From Azadirachta indica (lineage: Eukaryota > Streptophyta > Magnoliopsida > Sapindales > Meliaceae): a stretch of DNA of 64,000 nt. The stretch spans positions 11,902,481 to 11,966,480 of the forward strand of contig CM040448.1 in NCBI GenBank assembly GCA_022749755.1, given 5' to 3'. Each line of letters starts with the position of its first letter. Position 1 is the first letter of the stretch. A model generated the notes under the pieces. The model saw only the letters and a list, made by a program, of their open reading frames with translations, was not told where the DNA came from and searched no databases. Made by a program: the position numbers and the translations under genes. Positions 1-10,523 of the stretch are shown piece by piece.

Positions 1-884
1 AGAACTTCTATATGGACACATATCAAATGAGCATTCTGAGTCATGTACCCACTGACCTTTTGATTTTCCTTCAAAAGCAATGAGTTAATCTGCTGATTCA
101 TAACCATCATCTGAGGCCACAGCAACATCTCCATCTCTTCCTTTGTTTTCCTTTTGCTTAGATTTCCTCTCAGGGCAATCTTTCTTGAAATGCCCTTCTT
201 TGTGACACTGAAAACACTTCAAAATCTTCTTCTTTGACTTGGATCTTTGTTGCCTTCTTGGCTTATTATCTCTTCTTTCAACTCTTCTCCCAACCGTGAG
301 TCTTCACCATTTCCAGATTCTGTTGGTTCACCTGTTTTCTTGAGTTCTTTGGTGTTCAAAGCTGCCTTCACTTCTTTCATTGAGATGGATTCTCTTCCAA
401 GTGTGACAAAGTGCTCATAAGAACTTGGAAGTGAGCTTAAAAGTATCATAGCTTGGTCTTCATTAGAAAATTGAGCATCAAGATTCTCAAGATCTACGAT
501 GATTCTATTGAACTCATCAAGACGATCTTTCAAAGAACCTCCTACTTGGATAAAAATTGTGTAAAATTTACTCTTATGGTATAGTATATTTGCCAATGAT
601 TTAGAAATATACTTGTTCTCCAATTTCTCCCATAAACCTGAAGCCGTCTTCTCCTTTGAAACTTCTCTCAACACACCATCACTCAAGCTCAAGACAGCGG
701 CACTGCGTGCCTTTCTCAGAGTCTCCCTGTTCTCACTTTCACTCAAGGTTTCAGGCAGATTAGCTTCTCCGTCTAATGCTTCTTCAAGCCCTTGATGAAC
801 CAGCATAGCCCTCATCTTGATTCTTCATAAGTATAAATCGTTTTCAGCATTAAATTTCTCCAATTCAAACCTTGGTTGAGCCAT
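1..884 (-). pseudogene. Degraded Ty1/copia retrotransposon gag-protease start
   Basis: Reading leftward from an ATG at 884, the frame matches the gag polyprotein of plant copia elements (UBN2-type domain), including an SLANILYHK-like segment and the hydrophobic motif ILLSSLP. A CCHC zinc knuckle ([14 protein letters not shown]) is encoded near 168-211, in a different frame from the main gag frame, which stops at 219; a frameshift therefore lies just upstream of the knuckle. A TGA at about 825-827 replaces what is normally a conserved Trp in the early gag region. A further stop lies near 90, before a degraded retropepsin region where DSE stands in place of the catalytic DSG. The rest of pol would lie outside the window to the left. 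The element is dead, but its class is clear. Confidence 0.85.
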
Positions 885-897
885 TCTTGAAAAATTC

Positions 898-910
898 GGC
901 TCTGATATCA
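898..910 (-). other. Primer-binding site of the copia element
   Basis: On the minus strand these 13 bases read TGATATCAGAGCC. This matches, with one difference, the usual plant retrotransposon primer-binding site complementary to initiator tRNA-Met (TGGTATCAGAGC). It lies between the gag ATG and the presumed LTR end, as expected. Confidence 0.7.
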
Positions 911-913
911 GTT

Positions 914-1289
914 TGTAAGAACAGAACACTTGAATTATCAAGAATTAGACTCTAATGAACATATTACAACCTATCATCATCAAGATTCTAGCTAATCCAC
1001 AATCAACTCAGTAAACACTAATCAAAGAAGCATTTAATCGAACAAGACACAGGCAAATTACGTGGTACGACTTAAGCCTAAATCCACGATTAAGAACAAC
1101 ATCAGTTTCCTTTTATTAACCAAGCAAAGTAACAACCAGTTAAAAAGAAAATCTCAAGACTTATAGTATGTACCCCCTGTCTCCTTTTATCCCCTTTTTT
1201 CCCTTTGCAAAGACCTGATCTCTTATACAAAGAACAGAAGGAAAAACGAACCCCGAATTAGACTAACTAATTCTGTTATTTAACTAACA
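914..1289 (-). repeat. Probable 5' LTR of the copia element
   Basis: The minus strand ends in ACA three bases before the primer-binding site. A matching LTR start TGTTAG is possible at 1289. That end is a guess, because no second LTR is inside the window to compare with. Confidence 0.35.
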
Positions 1290-3273
1290 GGTACAGTTTG
1301 CTAACTTGAGTTAAGTTAGTTTGCAGCTCAGCTTCTCTTTAGCTAACTGAACTAATTTTTAACTGAATTTTTCATAATAATTATTAATTAAAATATCTTT
1401 TAAATATGATCATCTCAAATTTTTTTGAATTAAAATATTCTTGTATGAATGTGTTTGGTGGTTATTTTTTGAAAAATTTTTATAAAAATATTTTGATTCA
1501 AATTGGTCATTTTTATAATATATTATATGTAGTAGTCATTTAAGAAAATTGATTTTAAATGTTAGTTACAGTTAAAAATTATTCTTTTTATAAATTAATT
1601 TTTTATTAATATAATAATTTAATTAATTTAAATAAAAATATTATATAATATATTATAATATAATTTTAAATAAAAATTTAGAGTCTTCTAAATTTTTAAT
1701 TTTTACTTTTTAATTTTTATATTTTATTTTTTATAATATTAATTTATAACTTTACAATTTTGTATATTTTAAATATATTTAATTTAATTATAATATAAAA
1801 TTTAATATAAAATTTAAAAATTATAATATAAAATTATATTTAAATATATAAAATTTAATTTATAAATTATAATATACTTACATTATATTATTATATTTTA
1901 ACAGAGAATAGGTAGGAGAAAGAGTGAAGAGAGTTAAATCAATTTCTATCCTATTAATATATTAAATATTAATTTCTTTCTATTTTTGGCCTAATTTCTC
2001 ATAAATTTACTTAAATTCTGTGTTAGTGATAGATCCCCGTAAATTTGGGGTTACAAGAAAAATTTTGCCGTCCCTGCTCTTGCCATGTATTTAGCTTGCA
2101 GAGAGACAGAAAGTACTTGGACTGAAAATGATTACATGATTGACGGGAAATTACGCGGCCGATCATAGTCAAAATCGTCTACTTACAATGTAATATAATT
2201 TATTATGTTTTAACGTCTTAGTTTTTAGTTCGGTGTTTTAATCACCTCGCACTATGATTGTTATTATTATATTATATGTTACAATCATATTTGAAGTCAA
2301 AAGAACAAATACAACTAATTTTTGACCTCCTCATTGATTTCGGATATTTGGGAGTGAAAGAGACAAAAATAGGTACTGCGGTATAGTTATTTTAATGTTT
2401 AGGACATTATTGTTGTCTCGAGATGTATAATCGTAAGTATTATTAATTAAAAATTGTTTATTAAATCATGCCCGAGATTCAGCACATTGAAGAATTTGAT
2501 TAAATTAAAAGCCTGGTTATATATATGATTATATACACGTCAACATTGGCTGTTAGTTGAGATTATGGAATTTGATTCAAAAAACTGTATATCAAATACA
2601 TTAAGCATATACATGAATATTGATCGAGATATACACGTTTGGTAACATACGTGATATGCCAAATATTTTGGAAGGATCTCTTTTATATTCTATTTAATTT
2701 AATTCATCAGTCGTCACATGATCACATATAAAATGAATTAAATATTATGTAGATATATATATAAACTATATCTCAATTTAATCTTGATGTGATTAATTAA
2801 ATCAATCGATACTCACAATATGTTTACTCTTCTCACTTTTTTCTAAATCTCTTAAATCACCATGTTAATTGCATTATCAAAGTTTCAGAAATTCTTTTCG
2901 AACTATCATTCGGTTATTATCAATCCATTCTATTGTGTTAAAAGTCAGATATCAAACTTATTAAGGATATAAAAAGTCCTTTTTTTTTTTTGTGAATTTT
3001 ATAAAATTTAAATCCAATGCTTATTATTCTTAATTAAATGTTGCACATGTTGACTATTATTTCATTATAAATTAATGAATAATTAAGAAGTAATTATCAA
3101 TGAGTGAAGCCAGACAAATATATAACTTTCGAAGTAATGTCTGCTTTTAATTAAACTCTATAAACACTCATTTTCAAGAGATGAAGACAGTGGAATTGGA
3201 TTTCTCATTCTTGTATGAGCTTTTTTTGATATATTTTGTGTTCTCTTCATTGTTGTTTTCGTTTTTGTTGTTA

Positions 3274-3304
<31 letters not shown>

Positions 3305-3542
3305 AACAAGTTTATAGATAATTAATAAAATAAAAATAAAAGAGACAAATCTTTATTATACATTATTATAACAAGGACAACTATATTAATATTACATGAT
3401 ATTGGATCGAAAACTCACATGATGAACTAATATGATCACAGGGGATCAAATTAATTAGTTTCAAAATGCACGCAATAGTACCATATATGTATACATCAAA
3501 CTGGAGACCTCTTACAAACTTTTGCCAATATTAATTTCTCAA
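1290..3542. other. AT-rich intergenic region
   Basis: No coding frame with family resemblance is visible. 1380-1900 is extremely AT-rich. The stretch 2280-2740 resembles sequence upstream of the PMEI-like gene (about 4620-5530) and may be the 5' flank of a lost duplicate. An ATT microsatellite lies at about 3270-3305. Confidence 0.6.
3270..3305. repeat. (TTA)n microsatellite
   Basis: About ten tandem TTA triplets, slightly interrupted at the left end. Confidence 0.9.
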
Positions 3543-4148
3543 TTAATGAATTTTAGCAAACTGGTTAACCAGTGCTAGTGCATTGCTGGTGACCTGAGCA
3601 ACATTGACAACCCTAGCCCTAATGGAATCCTTCACCTTACCATCTAAGGCCTTGTCAGCGAACCCGTCAACGCAAGTGGTGTCATCGGTGAGAGCAGCAC
3701 TCACCCAGGTCTGAACATTGCTGATGTGCCACGAAAAGTCCCTTTTTTTGGCTTGACCCGTGTGCTTTAGCTCCTGAACCGACTGCTTAATCTGGTCCAC
3801 GGAAGTACTCATTAACTTCCAGCAGTCTTCAGTTGGTTGATACTCTTTAGGCTTCAGGTCTTTGAGTTGTTTCAGTTTTAACACATACAACTCCGCCGAC
3901 TTGGTCCAGGATAAGCTCACGGACAACGCAACCAGTGCCATCTGCCGTGGGCTCCCTTGGATTTCGCTGGCATAAGGCAAGAGAGACTGCACGCAGACAG
4001 TAGGATAGGAGGTGAACTTGCACCATTTTTCAAGGAAGCTTATGTCATTAGCAGACGGCTCAGTGGCTGTGATCGTGGTCGTGGCCGTGGCCTTGCAAAT
4101 AAAGTACAAAAAATAAAATACTAACAAGAGATTGGCGATTCTCGCCAT
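3543..4148 (-). CDS. PMEI-like (21 kDa-type) secreted protein
   Basis: A single-exon protein of 201 residues in the plant invertase/pectin methylesterase inhibitor family. Members form a four-helix bundle that acts in the apoplast by binding pectin methylesterases or invertases. The first ATG of the frame is at 4148; the open frame extends upstream only to a TTG codon, so I reject the longer version. The start is followed by a hydrophobic signal peptide (residues about 5-20). Four conserved cysteines (C43, C52, C109, C149) fit the two family disulphides, and the C-terminal half has the typical ALTDDTTCVDGF block. A paralogue of identical length lies 5.7 kb downstream on the same strand (9811-10416). 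Whether this one targets a pectin methylesterase or an invertase cannot be read from sequence. Confidence 0.93.
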   Translation of the reverse strand: MARIANLLLVFYFLYFICKATATTTITATEPSANDISFLEKWCKFTSYPTVCVQSLLPYASEIQGSPRQMALVALSVSLSWTKSAELYVLKLKQLKDLKPKEYQPTEDCWKLMSTSVDQIKQSVQELKHTGQAKKRDFSWHISNVQTWVSAALTDDTTCVDGFADKALDGKVKDSIRARVVNVAQVTSNALALVNQFAKIH

Positions 4149-4249
4149 TAATATCTTAGCTTCAGATGGCAGAAACTTGTTTAATTTAATTGTGGACTGC
4201 AAACTGAATAGGCTTATGGCTCTGAGAAATGAGACTGATAAGAGTTACA

Positions 4250-4257
4250 TATTTATA
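4250..4257 (-). promoter_or_regulatory. TATA box of the PMEI-like gene
   Basis: The minus strand reads TATAAATA about 100 bases upstream of the ATG at 4148, a normal plant spacing that leaves a 5' leader of roughly 70 bases. Confidence 0.6.
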
Positions 4258-4314
4258 GTGCACCATGCATGACTGGGGACTCGAGGGAAAATTTTAGTAT
4301 ATATAATTAATTAC

Positions 4315-4341
4315 AATATATATATATATATATATATATAT
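4315..4341. repeat. (TA)n microsatellite
   Basis: Uninterrupted TA dinucleotides just upstream of the PMEI-like promoter. Confidence 0.9.
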
Positions 4342-5612
4342 GTATACACAGGTCTATCTGAGGAAAACAATAACTAATATTATTTCAGCATCCCCTATAC
4401 ATTTGCTTATTCAAAAAGTGCAGAGTCTTAGACGTATGGATTATTGAATTGGTTGAATATTAATTAAATAAAAAGCATTGCTCCAACAATATTAAAACTC
4501 AGGACAATATATCCAGGTACATATATATCTGCAACAATATCTTTATATTCATGAACATAGCATGTTATGTGATTTTGTATTTTTTCAGCATGTGATACAA
4601 GCATGCTGCCAATATCACTTCAATCTTTTTCTTGACCCACTTCACTGATTTCGGCTTTAGAACAATATATAATTGAATTAGGTACTGAGATATAGCTGTT
4701 GTTGCGTGTACAACTTTGTAATTAGTACTTCAAATTGTCCATTTCAATTTGTAATTATCTTTTCAGCATGAACAATTAATTAATTATTAGGGATTACGCC
4801 ATAGATTATTGAAGACAATTGTGATGCGTAGGGACATATATTCAGTGTTTAGATAAGAACATTAAACCCTCATTCTTTTACATCTTTTGATTTTTAACAT
4901 ATGATTTCTACAAAATACGAATGAGAAATGTGTAATTGATGTCATTTTAGAAAGATGGGCTTGAACTCTTGGGTTGCTTGAATATTCCTTCATTCTCAAG
5001 TATAAGAATTTTGTTAATAACGTATTATACAAATTTGTTTCTTAGATAATTCGCTACTATTAAAATTTTGTTTCTTAGATAATATCCTCTTTTAATTCAT
5101 GTTGTCCATTAAGAGCGAAGGAAAAAAACTTAATAGACTTGCATTATATGCGAAGCAATAACCAATTAATAGAGTTTTGATGTATATGTTTTGACTTCTA
5201 ATTCTATTCTTTTAATCATTCTCAGATGTACAATTATGAGCATTATTAATTAATTAAGATTCATTTAATAAACCTGAAAAACTCAGATCGTTCCCGAAAG
5301 TCGTCTATTAATATTAGATATGCCGAGAATGAACATTAGCTTAATTAGCTGTGACACCTCTCAATAATTATATAAACCAAATACTTATATATATTATATG
5401 AATTAATAGGAAAATTAGAAATACTAATTAGTTAGGTAACAAGTCTTCTTCAAATCTCGTATATAAAATGACTTGGGAAAGATTCTTTAATATTTCTTTT
5501 CCATCACATGATCACATGATATTATATATTAAAATATCAAAATTTTAAAAATATAACTCAAAATCTTAAATTTTATTTTAATTTTTTCTAAATAAATATG
5601 AAAATTTTAAAA

Positions 5613-6343
5613 GGGAAAGTACCAATTTCCCTTGATTTTTAACGTTGATATTTCAAAACTACGTTTTACTTCCTATCATCAAAATTTGGCGGTTAAATGT
5701 TAGTATTTTATTATTTTATATATTTCATACTAATCATGATATTTTGAAACTAAACTCAAAAATTTGATTATTTACCACTAAACTAAATTATTAATTAAAT
5801 ACACATACACCATGTTATATATTATATATATTAGATGGATGATTAAATAAATAATAATTTCAAAACCTTAAAATAATAATGAAAATAAAATTATCTAATA
5901 AAAAAATATATTTAAAATATTTGTAAAAATTATAAATAATAAAAAACTTTTAATTTCTTTTTTAAAAATAGAGTTGGGTAAGTTATGGTTTAAGTCCATT
6001 TTTTTTCTCTCCTAAAAGTAATAATAAAGTAATTTACTTTTAAAAAGTAAATGTTAGTATTAGAGTTAAAACAATAGGTAAAACATAATTTTAATATTTT
6101 TTTTTAAAAAAAAAAAAAGGGTTGGGCGAAATTATAGTTTGAGTTCATTTTTACCTCTCTTAAAGGCACTAATAAAGTAATTTACCTTCAAAAAGTGAAA
6201 TGTTAGTGTTAGGGTTATAACAATAAGTAGATAAAATATAGTTTTGAAATATGAGGGAGTTACAGTAATAAAATTGTCAAAAATCAGGGAAGTGAGTGAT
6301 AGAATCGCCAAAAACCAGAGGCAATGGCAATTGGTATTTTTCC
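5613..6343. mobile_element. Putative MULE-like MITE with internal tandem duplication
   Basis: The left end reads GGGAAAGTACCAATTTCCC. The right end, on the reverse strand, reads GGAAAAATACCAATTGCC, so the ends are imperfect inverted repeats. The 9 bases flanking each side (ATTTTAAAA and AATTTAAAA) agree at 8 of 9, but this is low-complexity sequence. Inside are two diverged copies of a roughly 125-bp block (about 5971-6095 and 6119-6247). No coding capacity. Confidence 0.4.
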
Positions 6344-6764
6344 AATTTAAAAAATACCAACAGCATCGCTAGCAATGCCATCACCCTCACAAGGTATTGC
6401 CGCCGCTACTAACCCCAAAGGATTACGACAGACGCCGCCACGGCCGCGTCACGCGCGAGATGCCTATGTCTCTCCGACCCACATTGCCTGATCCTGTTTT
6501 CAATTTGTTCTAGGCTTGAGAACTCTTTCTCGTAATTGAAATATTTTAGCAAATAGCTCAAAATGAATAAAATATATTTTTGTGTACTTTGAATTTTAAG
6601 AGTTTCAATGGCAAATTCAGGATTCAGATTCTTTATTTTCCATTATTTTTATGTTTTAAAAAATAAAATCTTAAATTTAATGAATACAAAATTTAATGCA
6701 AAGAAGAGTGGCCTATATTTCCAGTTTTGTCAGTGTATAATCCCGGCTTCCAAAGCTGTCAGAT

Positions 6765-6900
6765 GAAGTCAAGGGCTAGTTTGGCCCAAGCCCGTTAGGC
6801 TACACCAAATCTGGACCCAGCTATATTTAAAATGTCTGGTCCGAGCAAGGGCTCTGTAAAGCCCAGACTGGCCCCGACCTTTTGCTATCCCTGACCTGGA
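6765..6900 (-). mobile_element. hAT-like MITE fragment
   Basis: The reverse strand begins AGGGATAGCAAAAGGTCGGGG and carries repeated GGCCC/GGGCC words. This composition is common at the ends of short plant hAT elements. The left boundary and target duplication are not visible. Confidence 0.35.
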
Positions 6901-7052
6901 CCGACTACTTATTTGGGTTTGGTTGTAATTCAGTGTTACATTTCCTACAATTTATTTTAGAAACTACAACAATGTAATGTTGACAAAAAATAAAAAAAGA
7001 GAAAAGAAAAAGAAAAACAGGTAGAACCCCCAACGCAAAGACATAAACCAAA

Positions 7053-8543
7053 ATGCAGCAGAGACGGCCGTCTGGGACTGACGGCTCCGATTTCTCGTAT
7101 CGCATGGTCGTCGATTCAAGTAAGTTTCGTTTCTTTGTTATATTATTTCATGATTTCATTATACATATTTGAGTTGGTTGTTAAATCTTGATGAAGGGTA
7201 CACAAAGGTAGCTAAAGGGAAGTCTCGTCTCTCCGTACTTATTTTCGCTCAGGTACATACCCCAAAATCATTTGTTTTTTTTAATCTACTCGTAATATTT
7301 TCTGGGATGTTGAGTTTTTCTTAAGTTAACGTATAAGATTATTGTTTTTTGATTCACTTGGTCGAAAAATCTGAGTTGATGCTGAAAGTCTGTACGTTTG
7401 GTTGAAAGTAAGAAAGAAAGTTCTGCTTTACTTTTATGTCTTAATTAAGACTTAAATATTGTTCAAGCATGATGATTTAGCCTCTAAGTTGAATTGTGTC
7501 ACTGACTTATACTAGGTTCTTGAATTGCTTATTAAATTTGGTTTAGGACCCATTATTCGGGTGCTTCTGTTAATTATTTTTAGTAAAATCTTTTTACTAA
7601 CTGTGTTTAAACCAATTGTAATGCTATTATTATTTGTGCCTGTATTGGTTAACTTGGATATGACTTGTACATGTCGGCGGAGCATGAATCCCAACTGGTT
7701 ACTTCTATTTTGCATTGTTATTTTATATTGTTTGATAGGATTTGCATCTCTCTTATTGCAGGCTGTCATTCAATTGATTGGATTGTTGTTAACATTTCTA
7801 TTAACATCAGAGGAGGGTCCCAATCCACTTTCCATTTCATCTACATCTCTTGGATTAGTTTCTCTTATAATCGGAGAGTTAGGTTGCTCGCCAAATTGTT
7901 CATTTCTCTTTAGATTAATTTGTGGTTGTGAGCCCATTTAATGTTTAATCGTCTTCCTATGCTGTAGGTCGAAAGCGCAGCCGAGTCAGTTTCTTGAGAG
8001 TTTGCATGGTTGCATCCTCTATTTCAATACTTCTCTCCATATTTTGTATCATCAAGAATAATTCAGTGTTAGAGGTCAGTTTCTTTTTGTTTTTTTATCA
8101 AATTTCTATGAAAGGCTGATTGTTTCCAAGTGTTTATTATCTGTTTTGCTAAAATGTGATTGTCTTTTCAATTGAACCAATTTCAAACAAGACACCCCTC
8201 TCGCTTCAAACTTGGTGACATCGTTCCTCTAGATGGATAAATGCAATTGATATTCTTTGCCAAGAACTGGGGCAAGTGTTTTCTGATTATGAGACGGATT
8301 TATTGTCTAGGTTGTTAACGACCCAACGAAGAGGGAAGCAAAGAAGTTTGAGCTTCTTGAGACTGCACGTGCTCTGCTTGGTACGTAAATTACAGTCTTC
8401 ATGCTTGTCTCACAACTCTTGTAAAAACTTAACATTGTTGTCTTTGTATCCTTATAATCACAGGGTCATTGGTACAAATATTTTTAATCAGCACTATAAT
8501 TTCCCTCATTGGCAACATGTCTCCTCCCAAGAAAGCTTCTTAG
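7053..8543 (+). CDS. Jagunal-like ER membrane protein
   Basis: Six exons: 7053-7119, 7197-7252, 7762-7882, 7968-8074, 8311-8380, 8464-8543 (501 bases, 166 residues plus stop). All introns are GT-AG and every junction keeps frame. The protein starts MQQRRPSGTDGSDFSYR, has four hydrophobic segments (about 34-56, 66-82, 90-112, 140-158) and ends in SPPKKAS, a lysine-rich tail of ER-retrieval type. Length and the segments GTDGSDF, VAKGKSRLS and LGLVSLIIGELG fit plant homologues of Jagunal, an ER protein that in animals helps organise ER and secretory traffic. Its plant role is little known. The longer open stretch at 7525-7941 is intron read-through containing exon 3, not a separate gene. The gene sits between the two PMEI-like genes on the opposite strand. 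I place the family from memory of an Arabidopsis homologue near At5g51510. Confidence 0.85.
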
Positions 8544-9810
8544 CAGTTTCTTGTAAGTTCAATAATCTTTTTGGCTGGATTGTAACTTTAAGGTTAGATT
8601 TCTCTGGCAAGATTGTAACTTGTCAGTTGTATCGGTTTTGGCCTGGCTGTAACCATGAAATCACTTTCCACATCAATGCTTAAAATAGCAGCTCCCTTTC
8701 CTATCTCTTGCGGTTTGGTTTACATGGATTTGTGATATAATATGAAAGGTGCTCTGTCCATTCATCTCAATTCCTTACAGTGCCTCTTAAATGATAAATT
8801 ATATAAACAGTTCAGTTAGTAAAAAATATAAAGATTAAAGTCATGTATAGGAAGGGAAATCAATTATATACATAGTTTATTAAGGTAATCGTAAGGTACA
8901 ACCGTAGATATAGCATCACTAATTAATTATAGCCACCACTGAACACCATTTAAAAAAAAAAAAAAAAAAAAAAACAGGTACTCTCGATTTTGTAAACATA
9001 CAATCACGACTTATTTCAACTTTTATTTAAAGTTTAATTTATATGGATGATATAGGAGAATTAAACAAAGTAACAGCGGCAAATTTTTTCTTTAATGAAA
9101 TTAATAAATGATAATTAATATCTTAAAATATTAAAAAAGGAGTAGTTTGACATACATTATTAATGTGTCGTTTGCAAGTGCTACTGGAAAAAAAAAATTA
9201 TTTTATGATTTTGGAGAAAAAAAATTTGTTAAAATTTTTAAATGTCGAATTTAGCCTACTTCAAGAACTTTTATTACATCGGAAGGGTTATTGTAAAATA
9301 CAGCTTCTAAATAATCTATCAAAATATTAATTAGCCTTTTTCATAACTAAAATATTATTTTTTTAAAAAAATTATATCTTATATGTTTGTAAATTTGAAC
9401 TCAAACTTATGTCTTATTTTTTTTTTTTTATTTAGAATAATTTGAATTGTCAAAAATAAAGAAAAAACGTATATATAATTTTTTATATAATTTTATTATG
9501 ATCATTATATACTATCACAACACTACAGTAAAATGTATTAGATTCTGATTTTCAAACTCATCAGCACTTCAACAACAATACATTTACTAAATACAACAAA
9601 AATAAAATTTTCAACACAACCAAAATAAATTATTTTATAGTATAATCTCAAAAAAGCCAATAAAATTAATTTTCCCATAAAAAATTTCAAATTGAGCTCA
9701 AATAAACAAAACAAAAGTAGCCAAATTCAAAGATAATGATATCTAGACGTATATAAATGACAAACTTGTTTCACTCTTTTGCATTAACACTCATGAATTC
9801 TCAAAAAGTT
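8544..9810. other. Intergenic region after the Jagunal-like gene
   Basis: The 3' untranslated region of the plus-strand gene is followed by very AT-rich sequence with a 23-base poly-A tract at 8952-8974. No gene is seen. Confidence 0.6.
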
Positions 9811-10416
9811 TTAGTAAACAAATTTGTTAAGCAGAGCTAGGGCATTGCTTGTGTGTTGTGCAGCATTGACAATCTTAATCTTAATCAAATCTTTCGCCTT
9901 GCCATCCAAGGTTCTGTCTGCAAACCCATCAAGACAAGTTTCATCATCAGTCAGAGCAGCATTAACCCACGCTTTTACAGCGCTCGTACGCCTCAAATAG
10001 TCCTTGCTCTTTGCCTTTGTTTTCTTCAGCTCCCGAACTGACTTGCTAAGATAATACATAGAATCTCTCATCTGGTTTAAACACTCTGCAATGCCTTCAT
10101 ACTCTCTTGGCTTCAGGTTCTTACGTTCTTTCAGTTTTGACACAAATGATTTAGCGGATCGAGTCCTGGATTTGCTCACAGACAAGGCCAATAGCACCAG
10201 CTGCCGCGGGCTCTGATGGATTAGGGTGGCGTAAGGCAGGAGAGACTGCATGCAGAGGTTAGGATATATGGTGCTGGAATTGCATGAGGTCTTAACGAAG
10301 ACTATATCGTCATGATCACTAGATGGCTTATACTTGGTGGCCATGGCTGCGACTGTGCCAACGTACAAAACAAGGATCATTAGCAACAAAAGCCTGGGTT
10401 CTGCTTCACTTGCCAT
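9811..10416 (-). CDS. PMEI-like (21 kDa-type) secreted protein, second copy
   Basis: Single exon, 201 residues, ATG at 10416. The signal peptide is hydrophobic (residues about 8-25). The four family cysteines are at C45, C55, C112 and C151. The protein shares the SLLPYA, SPRQ, ALSVS and ALTDD-TC-DGFAD blocks with the copy at 3543-4148, so the two are tandem-type paralogues of identical length. It is rich in Lys and Arg in the central helices. The role is presumably apoplastic inhibition of a pectin methylesterase or invertase, by family. The gene is transcribed toward the 3' end of the Jagunal-like gene. Confidence 0.93.
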   Translation of the reverse strand: MASEAEPRLLLLMILVLYVGTVAAMATKYKPSSDHDDIVFVKTSCNSSTIYPNLCMQSLLPYATLIHQSPRQLVLLALSVSKSRTRSAKSFVSKLKERKNLKPREYEGIAECLNQMRDSMYYLSKSVRELKKTKAKSKDYLRRTSAVKAWVNAALTDDETCLDGFADRTLDGKAKDLIKIKIVNAAQHTSNALALLNKFVY

Positions 10417-10516
10417 GTTTTTGTGATTTAGACTGTAGAAATTTGTTCTATCTTAATTTGAACTGAAAACTGGATGGGGTGGGATGGAATGGAATGGAAT
10501 GAGAAAACGAGATTGA

Positions 10517-10523
10517 ATTTATA
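10517..10523 (-). promoter_or_regulatory. TATA box of second PMEI-like gene
   Basis: The minus strand reads CTATAAATTC about 105 bases upstream of the ATG. Position and context parallel the first copy. Confidence 0.6.

Larger units (their letters stand above)
4342..7052. other. Intergenic region between PMEI-like gene and Jagunal-like gene
   Basis: AT-rich and without a convincing coding frame. It contains a block similar to 2280-2740 (about 4620-5530), a putative inverted-repeat element (5613-6343), a short GC-rich island (about 6360-6480) of unknown nature, and a hAT-like fragment (6765-6900). The 5' leader of the Jagunal-like gene begins near 7000. Confidence 0.6.

Noticed and set aside
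4149..4202. N-terminal extension of the first PMEI-like protein by 18 residues
   Set aside because: The extended frame begins at a TTG codon. The first ATG is at 4148 and is directly followed by a good signal peptide, and the resulting length equals that of the paralogue.
7525..7941. A 138-codon hydrophobic open frame on the plus strand
   Set aside because: It consists of intron sequence reading into exon 3 of the Jagunal-like gene and out again; only 7762-7882 is coding.
8276..8683. A 135-codon open frame on the plus strand
   Set aside because: It overlaps exons 5 and 6 of the Jagunal-like gene in the wrong frame; the spliced frame ends at 8543 with the expected lysine-rich tail.
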